64,000 nt of DNA. Origin: RGIG3077 sp045541475. GTDB taxonomy: Bacteria > Bacillota > Clostridia > Oscillospirales > Ruminococcaceae. Each line of letters begins with the position of its first letter. Position 1 is the stretch's first letter. Location of the stretch: NCBI GenBank assembly GCA_045541475.1, contig JAZQJI010000014.1, forward strand, positions 7,874 through 71,873, in the 5' to 3' direction. Positions 42,408 to 51,596 of the stretch are shown here, one piece after another. The notes under the pieces were generated by a model. That model saw only the letters and a program-made list of their open reading frames with translations, was not told where the DNA came from and ran no database searches. The translations under genes and the position numbers were made by a program.

Positions 42408-43463
42408 TTATCCAATAAAGCCGCCGCCCAGCACATATCCGTCGTTATTATAAAATACTGCGGATTGTCCCTTGGTTACAGCACGTACAGGGCTTAAACA
42501 GATAACTTTGTACCTTCCGCTATTAAGGTTTATAACTTTACATTCGGCTTGGTTTTGACTGTATCTTGTTTTAACAAAAGCCGAAAATTCATCATCAACT
42601 TTGTCAAAATAAATCCAGTTAGCGTCATAGATTTCAAATTCAGTTTTAAAAAGCAAAGCTTCATCACCCAAAGTCACCGTATTGTTTTCGGCGTTTTTGT
42701 CAACTACAAAAACAGGCTTTCCCAAGGCGATCCCTAAGCCTTTTCGCTGACCAAGTGTATAGTTTGATATACCCTTGTGTTTGCCTAAAACCTTGCCTGC
42801 TTCGTCGATAAAATCGCCCGTATCACAATAATTATCGCTGTTTTTGCGAATAAAATCGCCGTACTTTTTATCGGGCACAAAGCAGATATCCTGGCTATCT
42901 TTTTTTCTGCTGTTAACAAAATTTAAGCTTTCTGCAATTTCTCTTATCTTTGATTTTGGCAAATCAGCAAGAGGGAAAAGAGTGTGTTTAAGCTGATGCT
43001 GATTAAGTCCCCATAAAACGTATGTTTGTTCCTTTTCGGTGATATCAGGGCGTTTGAGCAAAAATCGGTTATTTTCTTCAACAATTTTTGCGTAATGTCC
43101 CGTTGCAATGTAATCAAAACCGTTTTTTAATGCAAATTCAAGCATTGCCCCGAATTTTACGTATATATTGCACACGACGCAAGGGTTTGGTGTAGCGCCG
43201 ATGGCATATTGATGGATAAAATCATCGGTTACGTACTTTTTAAAATCGGAGCTTATATCAAGCCGCAAAAAATCAATACCCAGTTTTTGTGCAACGCTCT
43301 CTGCATCATCTGATGAATCACAATACATTTCAGGGCATGCTAAAACATCGGCGTCAAACATTTTAAGTGTAACACCGGTTACTTCATAGCCCTGTTCCTT
43401 TAACAAAAATGCAGCGGCGGAGCTGTCCACACCGCCGCTCATTCCAAGCAATACTTTTTTCAT
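42408..43463 (-). CDS. mnmA: tRNA-specific 2-thiouridylase MnmA
   Basis: 351 residues. PP-loop GMSGGVDSSAAAFLL, catalytic Cys in NPCVVCNIYVKF, second Cys in DSQDICFVPD, and TLGQRKGLGIALGKPVFV. It activates U34 of tRNA Lys, Glu and Gln with ATP and inserts sulfur for s2U34. It begins one base after the tmcAL stop, so both tRNA-wobble enzymes are in one operon. Confidence 0.94.
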   Translation of the reverse strand: MKKVLLGMSGGVDSSAAAFLLKEQGYEVTGVTLKMFDADVLACPEMYCDSSDDAESVAQKLGIDFLRLDISSDFKKYVTDDFIHQYAIGATPNPCVVCNIYVKFGAMLEFALKNGFDYIATGHYAKIVEENNRFLLKRPDITEKEQTYVLWGLNQHQLKHTLFPLADLPKSKIREIAESLNFVNSRKKDSQDICFVPDKKYGDFIRKNSDNYCDTGDFIDEAGKVLGKHKGISNYTLGQRKGLGIALGKPVFVVDKNAENNTVTLGDEALLFKTEFEIYDANWIYFDKVDDEFSAFVKTRYSQNQAECKVINLNSGRYKVICLSPVRAVTKGQSAVFYNNDGYVLGGGFIG

Positions 43464-43464
43464 A

Positions 43465-44655
43465 TTAATCTACAATACAAACCTTTGTTCTATAATCAAG
43501 ACCTGCGCTCTGTATTTTCTTTGATGTAAGTGAATAGATATCCGTTGATGTTGCTTCGATTTTTGCGTATCTTTCCGAAACCTTATCAATGGCAGAAAGT
43601 TTAGCAAGAGAAGTGCCGAAGGGGATAACAGCTTTTCCCTTTGCTTCGGAAAGTATTTCAAAGCCGCGCTCATTTGTTGCAAGAATTCTGCCGTAAGGCG
43701 GGTAAGAGTTAAGATCTTCTGCGGTAATGCCAAGCAGCATGTTGAAGAAGATTCTTCTTATTCTTGCCATTGTATATCTTTTCGTCTTAACCTTTTTCAG
43801 CAATTCAGCCATATTAACGCTGTCGCGTGCTTCAAAAATGCGGTGTTCAAGTCCCTGTGCTACATCGGGCAGTTTGGCAATTTCTTCAACTGTCATTGTG
43901 CGCAACTTGTAAAGCAACATTCTTTCAAGAGTTTCGCTTCTTGAAAGCTTGCCTGCCTTGAGAGATTCAAAAATAACCTTGCAGGTCTCTTCGGGAGCAT
44001 TATTAGTAAAATCTCTGCCTTCGAAAATAGATTTTCTTATAGCCGAAGCACTTGCAAAACCGTCGATAATGCTGTCTGCTGCGTCGTGCTCATTGCCGCG
44101 GCGAACGATTGTAAACGGTTCGATTTGAGCTTTCAAATGGTTAATTGCTCTAATGTATTCTATTGCAAGCTCGTTATTCGGGCCTTCAAACAGAGATGAA
44201 ATTTCATCGCCGTAATTTTTCTTGGTTAGCTCGTGCATTGCTGCAGGATATGTCATACCTGATTCGAGAAGTTCAATAATTTCCTTAGAGTTTGAGTATT
44301 TATCGGCAACCTTTGCAGCTTTTTTAAGCTGCTCAATATCGCCGCATTCGCTTCCAAATGAAAGTTCGCTGACAACGCCAAGTGATTTTAAAAGGAAAAT
44401 TGCACCCTGTGCGTATTTTTCAGCAGTTGCAAGGCAGTAAGGTGCGGGCAGTTCTACAACAAGGTCAACGCCCGATTTTACCGCAAGCTTTGCTCTGTCA
44501 AATTTGTTGATGATTGCAACATCGCCGCGTTGAACGTAGTTGCCGCTCATAACGCCGACAATATGTGTTGCGCCGTTCTTTCTTGTTTCTTCAATATGGT
44601 GGATATGACCATTGTGAAGTGGATTGTACTCGCAGATAATTCCTGAAATTTTCAT
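43465..44655 (-). CDS. tmcAL: tRNA(Met) cytidine acetate ligase TmcAL
   Basis: 396 residues. Nucleotidyltransferase-fold start GIICEYNPLHNGHIHHIEETRK with the HxGH motif, VGVMSGNYVQRGDVAI, and FGSECGD. TmcAL makes N4-acetylcytidine at position 34 of elongator tRNA-Met using acetate and ATP. The acetate kinase gene is divergent and adjacent, a recurrent neighbourhood. It heads the tmcAL-mnmA operon. Confidence 0.9.
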   Translation of the reverse strand: MKISGIICEYNPLHNGHIHHIEETRKNGATHIVGVMSGNYVQRGDVAIINKFDRAKLAVKSGVDLVVELPAPYCLATAEKYAQGAIFLLKSLGVVSELSFGSECGDIEQLKKAAKVADKYSNSKEIIELLESGMTYPAAMHELTKKNYGDEISSLFEGPNNELAIEYIRAINHLKAQIEPFTIVRRGNEHDAADSIIDGFASASAIRKSIFEGRDFTNNAPEETCKVIFESLKAGKLSRSETLERMLLYKLRTMTVEEIAKLPDVAQGLEHRIFEARDSVNMAELLKKVKTKRYTMARIRRIFFNMLLGITAEDLNSYPPYGRILATNERGFEILSEAKGKAVIPFGTSLAKLSAIDKVSERYAKIEATSTDIYSLTSKKIQSAGLDYRTKVCIVD

Positions 44656-44770
44656 AAATATTCCCCCTTTGAATTTTTCCGGTTATAATATCTGGTTGTT
44701 GTATTGGTAAAACGCTGTATTTGAAATATTGCGTTTTGATTGTTTTGTTGTAAAAAATGTATTTTGGGTA

Positions 44771-44798
44771 TTGCATTTTGCAAAAAAAGGTATATAAT
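44771..44798 (+). promoter_or_regulatory. ackA promoter
   Basis: TTGCAT (44771-44776), 16-bp spacer, TATAAT (44793-44798), 55 bp before the start. Confidence 0.65.
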
Positions 44799-44853
44799 AT
44801 TAAATTGTGCAAAGAAATCAACAATATTTAATACAGAAAGGATGATAATTTTT

Positions 44854-46053
44854 ATGTTGATACTTGTTGTAAACGCAGGCAGCTCCTCGCTGAAATATCA
44901 GCTGCTTGACATGGAAAATGAACATGTACTTGCAAAGGGCAACTGCGACAGAATCGGAATTGACGGACATCTTTCCCACAAGACCGATGATGGAAGAACC
45001 ATTGATGAGGATTGCAATTTCCCCACTCACACAGAAGCTTTTGAAAAGCTTGTTTATGCACTTACCGAAAGCGATGCCGCTGTAATTAAATCCATGGATG
45101 AAATTTCAGCAGTAGGTCACAGAATTGTGCAGGGCGCTGAGATTTTTGACAAGACAGTTCTCGTTACTGATGAAGTAATCGATCAGATTGATGCTCTTGC
45201 TCCTCTCGCTCCCGTACATAACCACGCTCATGCGCTTGCTTTAAGAGCTTGCAAGAAGGTTATTAAGGAAGGTACACCCATGGCAGTTGTATTTGATACA
45301 GCTTTCCACCAGACAATGCCTGAAAAAGCATTCATGTTTGGTATGCCTTACGATTGCTACGAAGAACTTCACGTTCGTAAGTACGGCTTCCACGGTACAT
45401 CACACAGATTTGTTTCAAAAAATCTTGCAGATGCACTCGGCAAGGATCCTTCCGAACTCAAGATTGTTTCCTGCCACTTGGGCAACGGCTCATCAATAAC
45501 AGCTGTTGACGGCGGCAAGTCAGTAGATACATCAATGGGCTTTACTCCTCTTGATGGTGTTGTTATGGGTACAAGAAGCGGTTCTGTTGACCCTTCAGCT
45601 GTTTGCTATGTTGCTAAACAGAAGGGCTTTACACCCGATGAAATGAGCGATTATCTCAACAAGAAATCCGGTTTCCTCGGCGTTTCCGGTGTTGGCAGCG
45701 ATAACAGACAAATCTGCGAAGCAGCCGCTAACGGAAACAAGAAAGCACAGCTTGTAACAGATATGCTTTGCTATGAAATCAAGAAATATATCGGTTCATA
45801 CGCTGCTGCAATGAATGGTCTTGATGCTGTTCTGTTCACAGGCGGTATCGGCGAAAACTCTTTCGAGGTTCGTCAGGGTGCTTGTGAAGATATGGAATAC
45901 TTCGGAATTAAGATTGATACCGAGCTTAACAAGACAACAAGAGGCAAATTGCAGAGAATTTCCACACCTGATTCCAAGGTTGAAGTTTGGGTAGTTCCCA
46001 CCAATGAGGAATTGCTTATCGCTCGTGATACACTTGCACTTATCAGCAAGTAA
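44854..46053 (+). CDS. ackA: Acetate kinase
   Basis: 399 residues, the normal length, from the ATG at 44854, with AGAAAGGA upstream. LVVNAGSSSLKYQLLD, the HGTSHRFVSK segment, CHLGNGSSI, DTSMGFTPLDGVVMGTRSG and FTGGIGENS are the ASKHA acetokinase signatures. It converts acetyl phosphate plus ADP to acetate plus ATP, the energy-yielding end of acetogenic fermentation. A pta gene is not adjacent. Confidence 0.95.
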   Translation: MLILVVNAGSSSLKYQLLDMENEHVLAKGNCDRIGIDGHLSHKTDDGRTIDEDCNFPTHTEAFEKLVYALTESDAAVIKSMDEISAVGHRIVQGAEIFDKTVLVTDEVIDQIDALAPLAPVHNHAHALALRACKKVIKEGTPMAVVFDTAFHQTMPEKAFMFGMPYDCYEELHVRKYGFHGTSHRFVSKNLADALGKDPSELKIVSCHLGNGSSITAVDGGKSVDTSMGFTPLDGVVMGTRSGSVDPSAVCYVAKQKGFTPDEMSDYLNKKSGFLGVSGVGSDNRQICEAAANGNKKAQLVTDMLCYEIKKYIGSYAAAMNGLDAVLFTGGIGENSFEVRQGACEDMEYFGIKIDTELNKTTRGKLQRISTPDSKVEVWVVPTNEELLIARDTLALISK

Positions 46054-46162
46054 TCAAGTAAAAATCAGTGCGATAAAACCCCAAGCCATTACAAGTTTAT
46101 TGTAACATATCACTAACCAAATTGCAATACCCATTTGTAAATTTGGCATATTACATAACAAT

Positions 46163-46183
46163 AACCCTCAATTTTTGGGGGTT
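46163..46183 (+). terminator. ackA terminator
   Basis: An 8-bp stem (AACCCTCA 46163-46170 with TGGGGGTT 46176-46183, one G-T pair) is followed by TTGTTTTTTG. Confidence 0.72.
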
Positions 46184-46236
46184 TTGTTTTTTGTAAATTT
46201 TTTATGTATCTGTAATAAATATCAGGTGAATAAAAC

Positions 46237-46269
46237 AACGCCTGCGGTTTTTGAATAATCGCAGGCGTT
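46237..46269 (-). terminator. Terminator of the HAD hydrolase gene
   Basis: AACGCCTGCG (46237-46246) pairs perfectly with CGCAGGCGTT (46260-46269), just past the minus-strand stop at 46277. Confidence 0.78.
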
Positions 46270-46276
46270 ATTAGTT

Positions 46277-47113
46277 TTACTTTGTTTTGCAAAGCTGTTC
46301 CAAAAATCTCGCAACTCCGTCTTGATTGTTGGAAAGTATCACGCTGTCAGCCTTTTGCTTTACCTCGTCTTTTGCGTTTGATACCGCACAGCAGAAATCT
46401 GCGGCGGCAAACAGCGGCAAATCGTTAAGATTATCACCAAATGCGGTTATTCTATCAAGCTTTAACATTTCTTTAAGATTGACAGCCGCGTTGTATTTTG
46501 AAGCCTTATCCGAGCAAACCTCAAGATACCAAAAATCAGCATCGTATATATCCCTGTAATACTCAATTAAAAAGCCTTTTAGATTTTTTAAATCATCATA
46601 AAGCGGCTTTAACTTCTCCGATTTATCCGATACGGAAAAATATATGCAGTCCAACTCGGCACATTCAGAGAAATTGCCTATCTTTGTGAATTTCTTGCCG
46701 AATTTTTCAATGCGTTCATTCATGAACTTTTCGGCGTTGGGTGTATCGGTGTTAACATAGTATGTTTTGAGAGTGCTTTGGTTAATTGTATATAAAAAAC
46801 CTTTTGAGCCATGATTTGATATTATGTCAAAAAAATCGCAAATACAGCTCTTTTCAAAAGCTTCATAATGAACGAAACGACGTTTTTTTAAATCGTACAT
46901 AGCCACTCCGTTCATTAATATAACGGGTAGGTTTATGTCAATATCCTTTAGCAGCAGCTTTACAGTTTCGTTGGTGCGCGCAGTTGCAACGGTAAAATTC
47001 AGTCCGCTTGCAATCAGATTGTTCAGTGTGTCCGCTGCATACCGGCTGATTTTGCACTCGGAATTGAGCAGGGTGCCGTCAAGGTCTGAAATATAAAGTG
47101 TGTTGTCAATCAA
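46277..47113 (-). CDS. Cof-type HAD superfamily phosphatase
   Basis: 278 residues from a TTG start behind AGAGGATAAAATT. HAD motifs: YISDLDGTLLNSE (nucleophile Asp), TVATARTNE (motif II), and ITAFGDNLNDLPLFAAA (motif IV), with a type IIB cap between. Such enzymes dephosphorylate sugar phosphates, nucleotides or flavin precursors; substrate unknown. It follows the lipoprotein gene by 26 bp. Confidence 0.88.
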   Translation of the reverse strand: MIDNTLYISDLDGTLLNSECKISRYAADTLNNLIASGLNFTVATARTNETVKLLLKDIDINLPVILMNGVAMYDLKKRRFVHYEAFEKSCICDFFDIISNHGSKGFLYTINQSTLKTYYVNTDTPNAEKFMNERIEKFGKKFTKIGNFSECAELDCIYFSVSDKSEKLKPLYDDLKNLKGFLIEYYRDIYDADFWYLEVCSDKASKYNAAVNLKEMLKLDRITAFGDNLNDLPLFAAADFCCAVSNAKDEVKQKADSVILSNNQDGVARFLEQLCKTK

Positions 47114-47139
47114 AATTTTATCCTCTGCTTGATTATTAA

Positions 47140-47670
47140 TCAGGTATCCTCTGACCAGAAGTATAAAAGGTCAGTATCTTCGTCATAAATTGCAATCGTA
47201 TAATTATAAGATTCTCGATTGAAAATCTCGCTGTCGTTGTAAATGTACTTTTTGTCAAGGTGCCTGTCTACAAAGTAGTAATATCCGTTTTCAATTTGAG
47301 GAATAAGAGGAACACCTGTTTTGGCGCCATCATCATAGTCACACACAAAAGCGTTTATTTGTTCCCCGTCTTTTTCTCCGCCATAAACAATGATTGTAAG
47401 GTTTTCTGTCAAGGGCAACTGTTTCCAGTTTTCTTTTTCCTTGATTTCTTCAGCTATGGGATTGTCGGAAAAATTCATAACAACATAAGTACTACCGTCG
47501 CCATTAAAGGAACGTGGCTCAGATATAACAGTATCGATTTTTGCCGACTCAGTGTTGATATCAAGATAGCTCCCGACGTATTCCTTAGGGTTAAATTCAT
47601 TCGAACAGCTAGAAAGACTTGATATCATAATACATATCGCTGAAATAACTGCAATTTTTTTGCTTATCAT
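47140..47670 (-). CDS. Putative lipoprotein, unknown function
   Basis: 176 residues with a signal peptide and a lipobox-like SSLSSCSNEF (Cys22). The mature part is Asp/Glu/Tyr-rich without a recognised domain (KENWKQLPLTENLTIIVYGG region). GGGAGA precedes the start. Possibly co-transcribed with the HAD gene downstream. Confidence 0.7.
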   Translation of the reverse strand: MISKKIAVISAICIMISSLSSCSNEFNPKEYVGSYLDINTESAKIDTVISEPRSFNGDGSTYVVMNFSDNPIAEEIKEKENWKQLPLTENLTIIVYGGEKDGEQINAFVCDYDDGAKTGVPLIPQIENGYYYFVDRHLDKKYIYNDSEIFNRESYNYTIAIYDEDTDLLYFWSEDT

Positions 47671-47867
47671 AAAAAATCTCCCATATAATACATTGTATAA
47701 TCATTATAACATCGTGACGATTTAAAGTCAATTACGGTGAAAAATATAGTAAAAACGCCGAATTTTTCAAAGCAAAATGGAAATAGAGAAAACGAGAGAT
47801 TTTGAGCAATTTAAAGAGATATTAAGAGAAAAGGGTATAATAGATTAAATTTTCGGCAATTTGACTA

Positions 47868-47896
47868 TTGACATCTTGCAAAAAGAATTGTATAAT
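47868..47896 (+). promoter_or_regulatory. rplM-rpsI promoter
   Basis: TTGACA (47868-47873), 17-bp spacer, TATAAT (47891-47896); perfect consensus. A leader of about 130 nt precedes rplM. L13 leaders can be autoregulatory in Firmicutes, but I cannot fold this one convincingly. The rest of the gap 47671-47867 is AT-rich with no supported gene. Confidence 0.85.
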
Positions 47897-48031
47897 AGTT
47901 GAGCATTGTCAAGGCGTGTTTGTCTTTTTTAAGGCATTTGAGCCGATTTTTCATGATATTTTATCTGAAATAGATTAAGACTTCTTGCGAAATCGTTTTG
48001 ACAAAAAAATAAAATACGGAGGAAAAACGAA

Positions 48032-48460
48032 ATGGCAACATATATGCCCAAGGAAAACGAAATCACTCGTAAGTGGTATATTATTGACGCTGCAGGTCAG
48101 CCTCTCGGCAGAACTGCTGCAAAAGCTGCACACATTCTTAATGGTAAGCACAAAGTAACATACGCTCCCCACGCTGATTGCGGCGATTTTGTAATTGTTA
48201 TCAATTGCGAAAAGGCTGTTCTTACAGGCAAGAAGCTTGAGAGCAAGGAATTTATCTGGCATACAGGCTGGATTGGCGGACTCAAGAGAGTAAGCTACAA
48301 GGAACTTATGGCTACAAAGCCTGAAAAGGCAATGTACGAGGCTATCAAGGGTATGCTCCCTCACAACAGCCTTGGCGCAAAGTCCCTTACAAGACTCAGA
48401 GTATACAGAGATGCAAATCACAAGCAGCAGGCTCAGAAGCCTGAAGCTTACGAAAACTGA
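48032..48460 (+). CDS. rplM: 50S ribosomal protein L13
   Basis: 142 residues, full length. KWYIIDAAGQPLGRTAAKAA at the start, HTGWIGGLKRVSYKEL, and the MLPHNSLGAKSLTRLRVY segment are L13 signatures. GGAGG lies 9 bp before the ATG. It is followed after 15 bp by rpsI, the conserved pair. Confidence 0.96.
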   Translation: MATYMPKENEITRKWYIIDAAGQPLGRTAAKAAHILNGKHKVTYAPHADCGDFVIVINCEKAVLTGKKLESKEFIWHTGWIGGLKRVSYKELMATKPEKAMYEAIKGMLPHNSLGAKSLTRLRVYRDANHKQQAQKPEAYEN

Positions 48461-48475
48461 AAGGAGTTGCTTTAA

Positions 48476-48877
48476 ATGTACGAATCTAAACTGCAGTATT
48501 TCTACGGAACAGGCAGAAGAAAGCACTCCGTAGCTAGAGTAAGACTTTACAGAGGTACAGGCGCTATCACAATCAACGGCAGAGACATTGACGATTACTT
48601 CGGTCTTGAAACACTCAAGCTCATCGTTCGTCAGCCTCTCGCACTCACCAACAACATTGATAAGTTTGATATCATCTGCACAGTATCCGGCGGCGGCGTA
48701 ACAGGCCAGGCTGGTGCTATCCGTCACGGTGTTTCCCGTGCACTTCTCGTATTCGACGAAAATCTTCGTCCCGAACTCAAGAAGGCTGGCTTCCTCACTC
48801 GTGACCCCAGAATGAAGGAAAGAAAGAAGTACGGCTTGAAGGCTGCTCGTCGTGCTCCTCAGTTCTCCAAGAGATAA
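48476..48877 (+). CDS. rpsI: 30S ribosomal protein S9
   Basis: 133 residues, full length, ending in the universal RRAPQFSKR tail that reaches the decoding site. [17 protein letters not shown] starts the protein. Its last bases (48865-48877) form part of a 17-bp repeat that recurs at 59691. So the gene serves as the integration target while its coding sequence is preserved. Confidence 0.96.
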   Translation: MYESKLQYFYGTGRRKHSVARVRLYRGTGAITINGRDIDDYFGLETLKLIVRQPLALTNNIDKFDIICTVSGGGVTGQAGAIRHGVSRALLVFDENLRPELKKAGFLTRDPRMKERKKYGLKAARRAPQFSKR

Positions 48878-48881
48878 TTTC
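48865..48881 (+). repeat. Candidate attL core at the end of rpsI
   Basis: CTCCAAGAGATAATTTC at 48865-48881; the matching copy CTCAAAGAGATAATTTC is at 59691-59707. It covers the last codons and stop of rpsI. Confidence 0.72.
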
Positions 48882-48930
48882 AGCCCTTACAAACCTCGTA
48901 TTTATGCGGTTTGGGGCATACAAAAACAGA

Positions 48931-48953
48931 AAAGTGTCATTTTTCTGTCATTA
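48931..48953 (+). repeat. Candidate integrase arm sites, left end
   Basis: Two TGTCATT words at 48935-48941 and 48946-48952 are spaced exactly 11 bp. The flanking words AAAGTGTCATT and TTTCTGTCATTA recur at the right end in swapped order. Confidence 0.6.
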
Positions 48954-48964
48954 TTTCAAGGACA

Positions 48965-48992
48965 AATCCCGTTGTTGCAAAACAACGGGATT
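48965..48992 (+). terminator. Terminator downstream of rpsI, inside the element end
   Basis: A perfect 12-bp stem AATCCCGTTGTT (48965-48976 with 48981-48992) has a GCAA loop and is followed by TTTT. It restores termination of the rplM-rpsI transcript and shields the integrase gene. Confidence 0.88.
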
Positions 48993-49009
48993 TTTTGTAT
49001 CCTCTTGTA

Positions 49010-50161
49010 TTATGCAAGTTTAAGCGATATTAAATCCGCAACCTTCATCTTTGAGCTTTTGAGTACGTCCGCATATACATCCGCCGTAACCTCAACACCG
49101 CTGTGACCGAGGTGTTCCGAAACAATCTTTAAATCCACGCCGCTGTTAAGCAATAAAGTAGCGTTCAGATGCCGCATCTGGTGTAAAGTCATTGTTTCAA
49201 ACTCCGTGCCTTTGGTAAATCGCTTGAATGATGTGTATACAGAACCTCTGTCTCTGTAATTACCAAGTGCAGACGTAAACACCATTTCGGGGTGAATGCA
49301 TTTTGTGCCGAGAGATTTAACCAGCTCATCCTGAAAAGCCTTGTGTTCCGTAAGTATATCGTGTAAGGTCTGGCTCATTCCTATAACACGCTGACTGCTT
49401 TCGGTTTTGGGCGTCGTAAGAAAATGCTTGCCGCCGATGTCTGCAAGATTGTAGTTGATTGAAATTATTCGGTTTTCAAAATCAATATCCTCCCAGCGTA
49501 AGCCAAGACATTCTCCCGAACGCATTCCCGTGTAAAGAAGCACCTTGACAATCGTTTTAAGGTCAGCGTCCCACTTTTCCGTATCAAGAAAATTAAGAAA
49601 TGCTTTTACTTGCTGCTCGTCCATAACAGGCTTCTTGTTTCTTTTACGCTTCGGAAGAATAACGTGCTTGCAGGGAGTGTCACGGATAAAGCCTTGTTCA
49701 ACGGCACGGGTGAGAATGCTTTGCATTACAACATATATTTTCTTCACTGTGTTAGGATTAAGCGTGTAGCTTTGCATAAGCTCAGTGATTTTCGGCGTTG
49801 TAATATCTTTCAGTTTCATATTCCCGATTTTGGGTGCAAGATGATTTTCGTACTGACTTTTGTAGTTATACACCGTACTTTCCTTTAGTTCAACAGGTGC
49901 ATAGTTCTGAAAATACCATTCAGCCAGCTCTGAAAACCGCATATTCTCTCTGAGCGTGGAATATCCACGGCAGTGTTGCTCGTATTCAACGGCATATTCC
50001 TGTGCCATTTTGCGCCCCTTGCTTTCCGTTGTATGCGGCGGAATTTTAAAGGTTGTCGTTTTCTGAATCTGATTGCCGTTCAAATCATATCCGAGAGAAA
50101 CACGGATACGATACGAAATGATTTCGCCGTTTTTATTCTTATTAGCGATAATATTTGCCAT
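49010..50161 (-). CDS. Tyrosine recombinase integrase
   Basis: 383 residues from the ATG at 50161 (AGGAGG about 10 bp upstream). An N-terminal arm-binding domain (about 1-50, with GYDLNGNQIQKTTTF), a SAM-like core-binding domain, and a catalytic domain. Catalytic residues visible: Arg in TGMRSGECLGL, HxxR in LHQMRHLNATLL, the LGHSGVEVTADVYADV box, with Tyr in ADVYADV. Tn916/ICE-type integrase. It faces rpsI and ends 129 bp from the candidate attL. Confidence 0.92.
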   Translation of the reverse strand: MANIIANKNKNGEIISYRIRVSLGYDLNGNQIQKTTTFKIPPHTTESKGRKMAQEYAVEYEQHCRGYSTLRENMRFSELAEWYFQNYAPVELKESTVYNYKSQYENHLAPKIGNMKLKDITTPKITELMQSYTLNPNTVKKIYVVMQSILTRAVEQGFIRDTPCKHVILPKRKRNKKPVMDEQQVKAFLNFLDTEKWDADLKTIVKVLLYTGMRSGECLGLRWEDIDFENRIISINYNLADIGGKHFLTTPKTESSQRVIGMSQTLHDILTEHKAFQDELVKSLGTKCIHPEMVFTSALGNYRDRGSVYTSFKRFTKGTEFETMTLHQMRHLNATLLLNSGVDLKIVSEHLGHSGVEVTADVYADVLKSSKMKVADLISLKLA

Positions 50162-50211
50162 ATAATCAAGTCCTCCTACGTTCAATTATTATGGCATACC
50201 TCTACACCCCA

Positions 50212-50240
50212 ACTATATCACTTTCGTGTTGTAAAGTCAA
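50212..50240 (-). promoter_or_regulatory. Integrase promoter
   Basis: Minus strand: TTGACT (50235-50240), 17-bp spacer, TATAGT (50212-50217), about 50 bp before the start. Confidence 0.68.
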
Positions 50241-50267
50241 GAAGCGTAAAGGCACGCCATAAAATAT

Positions 50268-51482
50268 TTATCTTGATTTACGATGTGTAACAGGCTTCAG
50301 GAATTCCTCCAGCTTTTCTTTCAGTCTGTGATTTCTTATAAACTCCATAACCCTGTCGAACTTCTCTTGTAAGGCTTTCAGCAGAGATTTGGTCTGGGTG
50401 AGTTCTTTTTCCTTGTCCTCAATACGTTTTTCAAGTTCGTACCGTTCCTGTTTTAAGCACATCACATCATTTGTTAATGTATGTACCTGCGAGGAAACAA
50501 CCCCATTTTCCTTTTTCAGTTTCTTGTTTTCCTCTGCGAAATCAATATCATCTGCAACGGTTTCATAAAACCTGCCATACCCATACTCAAGTTGATGAAG
50601 CTTACCCGATAGGTTGTCCCTCTCTGATTTAAGCTTCTCATTCTCATTTCTCAAAGAAAGGCACTCCGCTTTAAGCTGAGCATTTTCCGTTTCAGCTTTT
50701 TTCGCACCTATATAATTTTTCGCCGCAGTTGAGAGCATTTCAAAATCGTCCTTTTTGATTGCAACTGTGTTCAACGGAAGATTTGTGGTTTTGACATCCT
50801 CAATCTTTTCAATCTCTGTAAGCTGCTTCGACATTGCGGCAAGCTGTTCCTCTGTCTTTTTCAGCTTGTATCCAGCAACGGACAAATGCTCGGCGGTACT
50901 TCCTTTCTCACCACGCTCTAAATCGTATCCACGGGAGGTAATGAAATCGTAGTATTCATCTTGCAGACGGGAGTAACTGTCCCGTCCTTTCCAGAATTCC
51001 GAGCAGTTGATACGCTTGCAGGGGTTGCCCTTTCTGTCCTTGCCGTTGATGACGGGAATGAATGCAACGTGCATATGCGGAGTAGCTTCGTCCATATGCA
51101 CAACAGCAGAGAGAATATATTGTTCGCCTCCAACCTTTGCCGTTACAAAATCGTAAGCGTCCTCAAAGAACCGTCGTGTTCTCTCTTTGCCAATCCTATC
51201 AAAAAACTCCTTGTCCGATGTAATTACAAACTCACATAGAATGGTGCTTTGTTTCTCGCCGTGCAGACGTAAGTTGCCTTTCAATTCCTGTCGGGTGCGT
51301 ATCCTCTCAAATTCCTGCTGATAGGTTTCAGCTTGGATTTTCTTGAGGTGATAATTTTCAGGTGTGCGTGACAAGTCTATATCCTTGTTGCTGTAATTAT
51401 GATTGAGGCGTTCGTTGTGACGTTCAAGGAGGGGTACGGCATTCATCTTGTGATTTTCATTTCTGATAATTGCGTAGCTCAA
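50268..51482 (-). CDS. MobV-family relaxase (Pre/Mob)
   Basis: 404 residues. N-terminal relaxase domain (about 1-200) with the MobV metal/active-site motif HMDEATPHMHVAFIP; NHKMNAVPLLERHNERLN starts the protein, as in Pre/Mob proteins. A long coiled coil (about 215-385) follows. It would nick oriT and lead single-stranded transfer using a helper system. The candidate oriT lies in the 255-bp gap just upstream of its start. Confidence 0.9.
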   Translation of the reverse strand: MSYAIIRNENHKMNAVPLLERHNERLNHNYSNKDIDLSRTPENYHLKKIQAETYQQEFERIRTRQELKGNLRLHGEKQSTILCEFVITSDKEFFDRIGKERTRRFFEDAYDFVTAKVGGEQYILSAVVHMDEATPHMHVAFIPVINGKDRKGNPCKRINCSEFWKGRDSYSRLQDEYYDFITSRGYDLERGEKGSTAEHLSVAGYKLKKTEEQLAAMSKQLTEIEKIEDVKTTNLPLNTVAIKKDDFEMLSTAAKNYIGAKKAETENAQLKAECLSLRNENEKLKSERDNLSGKLHQLEYGYGRFYETVADDIDFAEENKKLKKENGVVSSQVHTLTNDVMCLKQERYELEKRIEDKEKELTQTKSLLKALQEKFDRVMEFIRNHRLKEKLEEFLKPVTHRKSR

Positions 51483-51525
51483 TATTTTCTCCTTCTGTTT
51501 CGGTTTATGTATTTTTCGGGGTAAC

Positions 51526-51584
51526 CTATTCTGCGGAATAGTTCTAACCCACTAGGACTATTTTGCGGGCAAATAGTCCGTGGG
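51526..51584 (-). other. Candidate oriT of the MobV relaxase
   Basis: Two adjacent hairpins upstream of the relaxase gene. One is CTATTC/GAATAG (51526-51531 with 51536-51541). The other is long: CCCAC plus GGACTATTT (51548-51563, with a 2-nt bulge) pairing with 51571-51584 around a 7-nt loop. Both share an ACTATT word. The position matches oriT placement in MobV elements; no exact match to a known nic site is claimed. Confidence 0.55.
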
Positions 51585-51596
51585 CAAGCAGTTCCT

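Noticed and set aside
47777..47848. 23-codon ORF rich in Glu/Lys upstream of rplM
   Set aside because: No ribosome site and no family; it is probably a chance frame or a remnant.
47897..48031. L13 autoregulatory leader RNA
   Set aside because: The leader is long enough, but I could not identify a convincing conserved fold by eye.
47975..48727. 250-residue open frame antisense to rplM-rpsI
   Set aside because: Both ribosomal protein genes on the other strand are certain.
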